Below are positions 61,487-64,000 of a stretch of 64,000 nt of DNA, one piece after another. The number at the start of each line of letters is the position of its first letter. Within the stretch, counting starts at the first letter, position 1. The position numbers and the translations under genes were made by a program. The stretch comes from Equibacterium sp963662035 (GTDB taxonomy: Bacteria; Bacteroidota; Bacteroidia; Bacteroidales; UBA932), in assembly GCA_963662035.1 (NCBI GenBank), contig CAVLDO010000005.1, positions 38,093 to 102,092 of the forward strand, given 5' to 3'. The notes under the pieces were generated by a model. The model was not told the origin of the DNA. It did not search any database and saw only the letters and a program-made list of their open reading frames with translations.

Positions 61487-62587
61487 ATGAAGAAAAATCA
61501 TTACTGCATAATAATGGCCGGCGGAGTGGGCAGCCGTCTGTGGCCTCTGTCGCGCAACGCTATGCCCAAACAATTCGTGGACCTGCTTGGCACAGGCCGC
61601 TCCCTGCTGCAGATGACAATTGACCGCCTCGCGCACATAGTGCCGAGGGAAAACATCCTGATAGTCACTTCGGAGAAATACGCCGGCATAGTCGGCCGGC
61701 AGGCAGAGGGACTTCCCGCAGAGAATGTGCTCTACGAGCCTTTCAAGCGCAACACAGCCCCCTGCATCGCCTATGCCACATATAAACTCTACAGCAAAGA
61801 CCCCGATGCGGTGGTGATGGTGGCCCCCAGCGACCACATAATCACCGACGAGTTCAACTTTGTGGAGACCGTCGGGGCGGTGATGGACTATGCAGAAGAC
61901 CACGACCGCCTCTTCACAATAGGTATAAAGCCAGGCAGCCCCAACACCAACTTCGGGTACATCCAGTTCAACAGGGATGTGGCCACCGAGCCAGGCAGCG
62001 CAAAGACAGGATATCAGGTCAAGACTTTTACCGAAAAGCCCAATCTTGAGCTGGCCAAGGTCTTTTATGAGAGCGGCGAGTTCCTCTGGAATTCGGGTAT
62101 CTTCATCTGGAACCTTAAAACCATCAAAGAGGAGATGGAACGCTATCTGCCCGAGATGACCGAGCTGTTCAACCCCGGCGAACGCAATATCTACGGCACC
62201 GGCGCGGAGCGCGAGTTCATACAGCACAGCTACAACAACTCCCCCTCGATATCCATCGACTACGGCGTGATGGAGAAGACCCGCAAGGCGTGGGTGTTCC
62301 CGGCCGATTTCGGCTGGTCTGACCTTGGCACCTGGGAGTCGCTCTACGAATACATCGGCGACAAGGACTCCAACGGCAATGTAGCCCGCGCCAACGCCAT
62401 TTTGGACGATGTCTCGGGCAGCGTGCTTATATGCGACGACAAAAAGAAGCTGCTCATCGCAAGGGGCCTCAAAAACTATATGGTGGTGGACAGCGGCAAC
62501 GCTCTTATGGTGTGCCCGCTGGAGGACGAGGCGGTAAAAGGGATTCTTGTGGACCTGACTGCGCAGGACAAGGGTGAATATCTGTAA
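61487..62587 (+). CDS. manC: Mannose-1-phosphate guanylyltransferase
   Basis: 366 residues from the ATG at 61487. The nucleotidyltransferase signature is MAGGVGSRLWPLSRNAMPKQ, followed by VAPSDHIITDE, TFTEKPNLELAK and FLWNSGIFIWN. It makes GDP-mannose for glycans and GDP-fucose. It is the short form without the isomerase domain. A weak -7 box, TATCTTTA, lies at 61455-61462. Confidence 0.93.
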   Translation: MKKNHYCIIMAGGVGSRLWPLSRNAMPKQFVDLLGTGRSLLQMTIDRLAHIVPRENILIVTSEKYAGIVGRQAEGLPAENVLYEPFKRNTAPCIAYATYKLYSKDPDAVVMVAPSDHIITDEFNFVETVGAVMDYAEDHDRLFTIGIKPGSPNTNFGYIQFNRDVATEPGSAKTGYQVKTFTEKPNLELAKVFYESGEFLWNSGIFIWNLKTIKEEMERYLPEMTELFNPGERNIYGTGAEREFIQHSYNNSPSISIDYGVMEKTRKAWVFPADFGWSDLGTWESLYEYIGDKDSNGNVARANAILDDVSGSVLICDDKKKLLIARGLKNYMVVDSGNALMVCPLEDEAVKGILVDLTAQDKGEYL

Positions 62588-62594
62588 AAAAGAT

Positions 62595-62602
62595 TATCTT
62601 TG
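62595..62602 (+). promoter_or_regulatory. Promoter -7 box of pheS
   Basis: TATCTTTG, 21 nt before the ATG at 62624. An upstream in-frame start at 62600 falls inside it and is rejected. Confidence 0.65.
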
Positions 62603-62623
62603 CAGCCTGATAATTATTGGGAA

Positions 62624-63652
62624 ATGAACGAAAACATCATTGAAGAACTTTCTGCCCGCGTAAAAGAGCTCTCTGCCAAGACAGAGCCGGATGTAGAGGA
62701 CCTCAGGGTCCGCCTTTTGGGCAAGAAGGGAGAGATTACCAAACTTTTTGAGGAATTCCGGAGCATGCCTGCGGAGCAGAAGCGCCTGTTGGGGCAGCGG
62801 CTCAACTTGCTCAAGAACGAGGCGCAGCAGCGGCTAAAAACCCTGCGCGAGTCGCTCTCTACGGCAGATTCGGCGGCAAGCGGCGCCGACCTCACGATGC
62901 CCGGCGACGAGATGATGCTTGGCGCACGCCACCCCATCTCCATCACACGGGAGGAGATTCTCTCCATCTACAAGAAGTTCGGATATTCAGTGGCCGAAGG
63001 GCCCGAGGTGGAGGATGACTGGCACGTGTTCGGCGCGCTCAACTTCCCGCCGGAGCACCCCGCCCGCGATATGCAGGACACCTTCTTTATCAACAATCAG
63101 TCTGACAACAACATTCTGCTGCGCACCCACACATCTTCAATTCAGGTGCGCACGATGGAGAGCCGGCAGCTGCCGCTGCGCGTGGTATGCCCCGGGCGCG
63201 TGTTCCGCAACGAGGCCATCAGCGCCCGCGCCCACTGCATTTTCCATCAGGTGGAGGGTCTCTATATAGACAAGAATGTCTCTTTTGCCGACCTCAAGCA
63301 GGCGGTGCTGCTCTTTGCGCAGGAGATGTTCGGGGCCGACACCAAAATCAGGCTGCGCCCGTCGTACTTCCCCTTTACCGAGCCCAGTGCAGAGGTTGAC
63401 GTGAGCTGCAACATCTGCAAGGGCAAAGGGTGCAACATCTGCAAGGGGACCGGTTGGCTGGAGATTATGGGCTGCGGTATGGTTGACCCCAATGTTCTTG
63501 AGGCTAACGGAATAGACAGCAAGGTATATAGCGGATTCGCTTTCGGAATGGGTGTAGAGCGCATTGCGATGCTCAAGTGGCAGGTCAAGGATCTGCGCGA
63601 ATATTTCGAGAATGATGTCCGTTTCTTGAAAGAATTTGCTTCTGTGGTGTAA
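62624..63652 (+). CDS. pheS: Phenylalanyl-tRNA synthetase alpha subunit
   Basis: 342 residues. An N-terminal coiled coil (residues 1-85) binds tRNA. Class II motif 2 is RVFRNEAISARAHCIFHQVE and motif 3 is GFAFGMGVERIAML. A cysteine-rich insert, CNICKGKGCNICKGTGWLEI, precedes the substrate pocket and is common in related PheS proteins. pheT is not adjacent downstream; the next feature is tRNA-Gly. Confidence 0.95.
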   Translation: MNENIIEELSARVKELSAKTEPDVEDLRVRLLGKKGEITKLFEEFRSMPAEQKRLLGQRLNLLKNEAQQRLKTLRESLSTADSAASGADLTMPGDEMMLGARHPISITREEILSIYKKFGYSVAEGPEVEDDWHVFGALNFPPEHPARDMQDTFFINNQSDNNILLRTHTSSIQVRTMESRQLPLRVVCPGRVFRNEAISARAHCIFHQVEGLYIDKNVSFADLKQAVLLFAQEMFGADTKIRLRPSYFPFTEPSAEVDVSCNICKGKGCNICKGTGWLEIMGCGMVDPNVLEANGIDSKVYSGFAFGMGVERIAMLKWQVKDLREYFENDVRFLKEFASVV

Positions 63653-63680
63653 AAAAATTTGCAGGTCGCGAATTAATTGC

Positions 63681-63688
63681 TACATTTG
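63681..63688 (+). promoter_or_regulatory. Promoter -7 box of tRNA-Gly
   Basis: TACATTTG, 19 nt before the tRNA. Confidence 0.65.
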
Positions 63689-63707
63689 CAATCCCAATCA
63701 GGGACAC

Positions 63708-63780
<73 letters not shown>

Positions 63781-63785
63781 CTTGC

Positions 63786-63816
63786 AAAAAGCAGCCTTTT
63801 AAAGGCTGCTTTTTTT
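63786..63816 (+). terminator. Intrinsic terminator of tRNA-Gly
   Basis: GCAGCC (63791-63796) pairs with GGCTGC (63804-63809), extended by A/T pairs and followed by a run of seven T. Confidence 0.85.
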
Positions 63817-63893
63817 GCGTGCCTGGTTTGCAAAGACTCAAACGAGCGAGCCCGTGTCCCCCTGGGGACCGCTGCCAACGGGCCTCTCCTCCT

Positions 63894-64000
63894 GCCCGAG
63901 GAGCGCTGTTTTGGGCACGGCCTATGGTTTTCGCCTGGCTTCGTGCCCGCAGAGCTCCGTTTCGAGCACGGCCGGGGAGTTTCGCTGCGCTCCGTGCCCG
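63894..64000. repeat. 51-nt imperfect tandem repeat with hairpin-capable arms at the window edge
   Basis: Unit 1 is 63894-63944, unit 2 is 63945-63995, and a third begins with GCCCG at 63996. Both full units share GCCCG at the start, GCACGGCC in the middle, TTTCGC and a final CGT. Within each unit GCACGG can pair with the following CGTGCCC across the junction. No gene is supported between 63817 and 64000. Confidence 0.7.

Noticed and set aside
63894..63995. CRISPR array
   Set aside because: Only two contiguous imperfect units with no spacers and no cas genes.

Overview
The window looks like a chromosome segment of a GC-rich member of the Bacteroidales. A Rikenellaceae/Alistipes-like genome is my best guess, but this is inference. 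The grounds are: almost every transcription unit is preceded by the Bacteroidota-type -7 box TAnnTTTG, often with TTG 19 nt upstream; there are no strong Shine-Dalgarno sites; there are BACON-domain lipoproteins and TonB receptors; and there is a glycine-lipid (gls) locus. I see no transposase, integrase, phage gene or CRISPR array. No stretch longer than about 230 bases lacks a gene, so the window is densely coded and mostly housekeeping.

Layout. 1-2955 (minus): start of the S10 ribosomal-protein operon (rplC, rplD, rplW, rplB, rpsS, partial rplV). 3.1-7.0 kb: an exported metallophosphoesterase and a CBM20-containing 4-alpha-glucanotransferase. 7.1-15.4 kb (plus): leuC-leuD-leuA-like-leuB, an S41 protease, and a fused dehydroquinase/EPSP-synthase-like protein whose catalytic residues are largely replaced. 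15.4-29.9 kb: tRNA-Leu, rsgA, SulP transporter, dnaE, gpmI, rnr, recO, rdgB, polyprenyl synthase, and two tRNA-modification genes (U32/trhP-like and trmO). 30.0-33.5 kb: rpsL-rpsG-fusA-rpsJ and a CAT-anticodon tRNA. 33.6-38.9 kb: glycine-lipid genes glsA and glsB with an unknown gene between them, then a cysteine hydrolase, a glycosyltransferase and a Gfo/Idh dehydrogenase. 39.0-48.6 kb: a tight five-gene operon for the cell surface (BACON/OB lipoprotein, NUC1 endonuclease, EEP-family nuclease/phosphatase, TonB receptor, DUF5689 lipoprotein) flanked by two small BACON lipoproteins. 48.7-50.0 kb: metK. 50.1-56.1 kb: an Oar-like TonB receptor and an OB-repeat lipoprotein. 56.1-64.0 kb: rubrerythrin, HAD phosphatase, copper ATPase, MATE exporter, manC, pheS, tRNA-Gly and a 51-nt tandem repeat at the edge.

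Most interesting points. (1) The 39.0-47.6 kb operon reads as an undescribed surface system for capturing and degrading nucleic acid or nucleotides, with OB-fold lipoproteins in the place where a SusD-like protein would sit. (2) The 660-residue AroD-AroA-like fusion lacks the dehydroquinase catalytic His and nearly all basic EPSP synthase active-site residues. (3) The usual rpsL-rpsG-fusA-rpsJ-rplC superoperon is cut exactly between rpsJ and rplC, in a geometry explained by one inversion of about 30 kb; the two halves now carry near-identical promoters and leaders. (4) A conserved-looking unknown gene sits between glsA and glsB.
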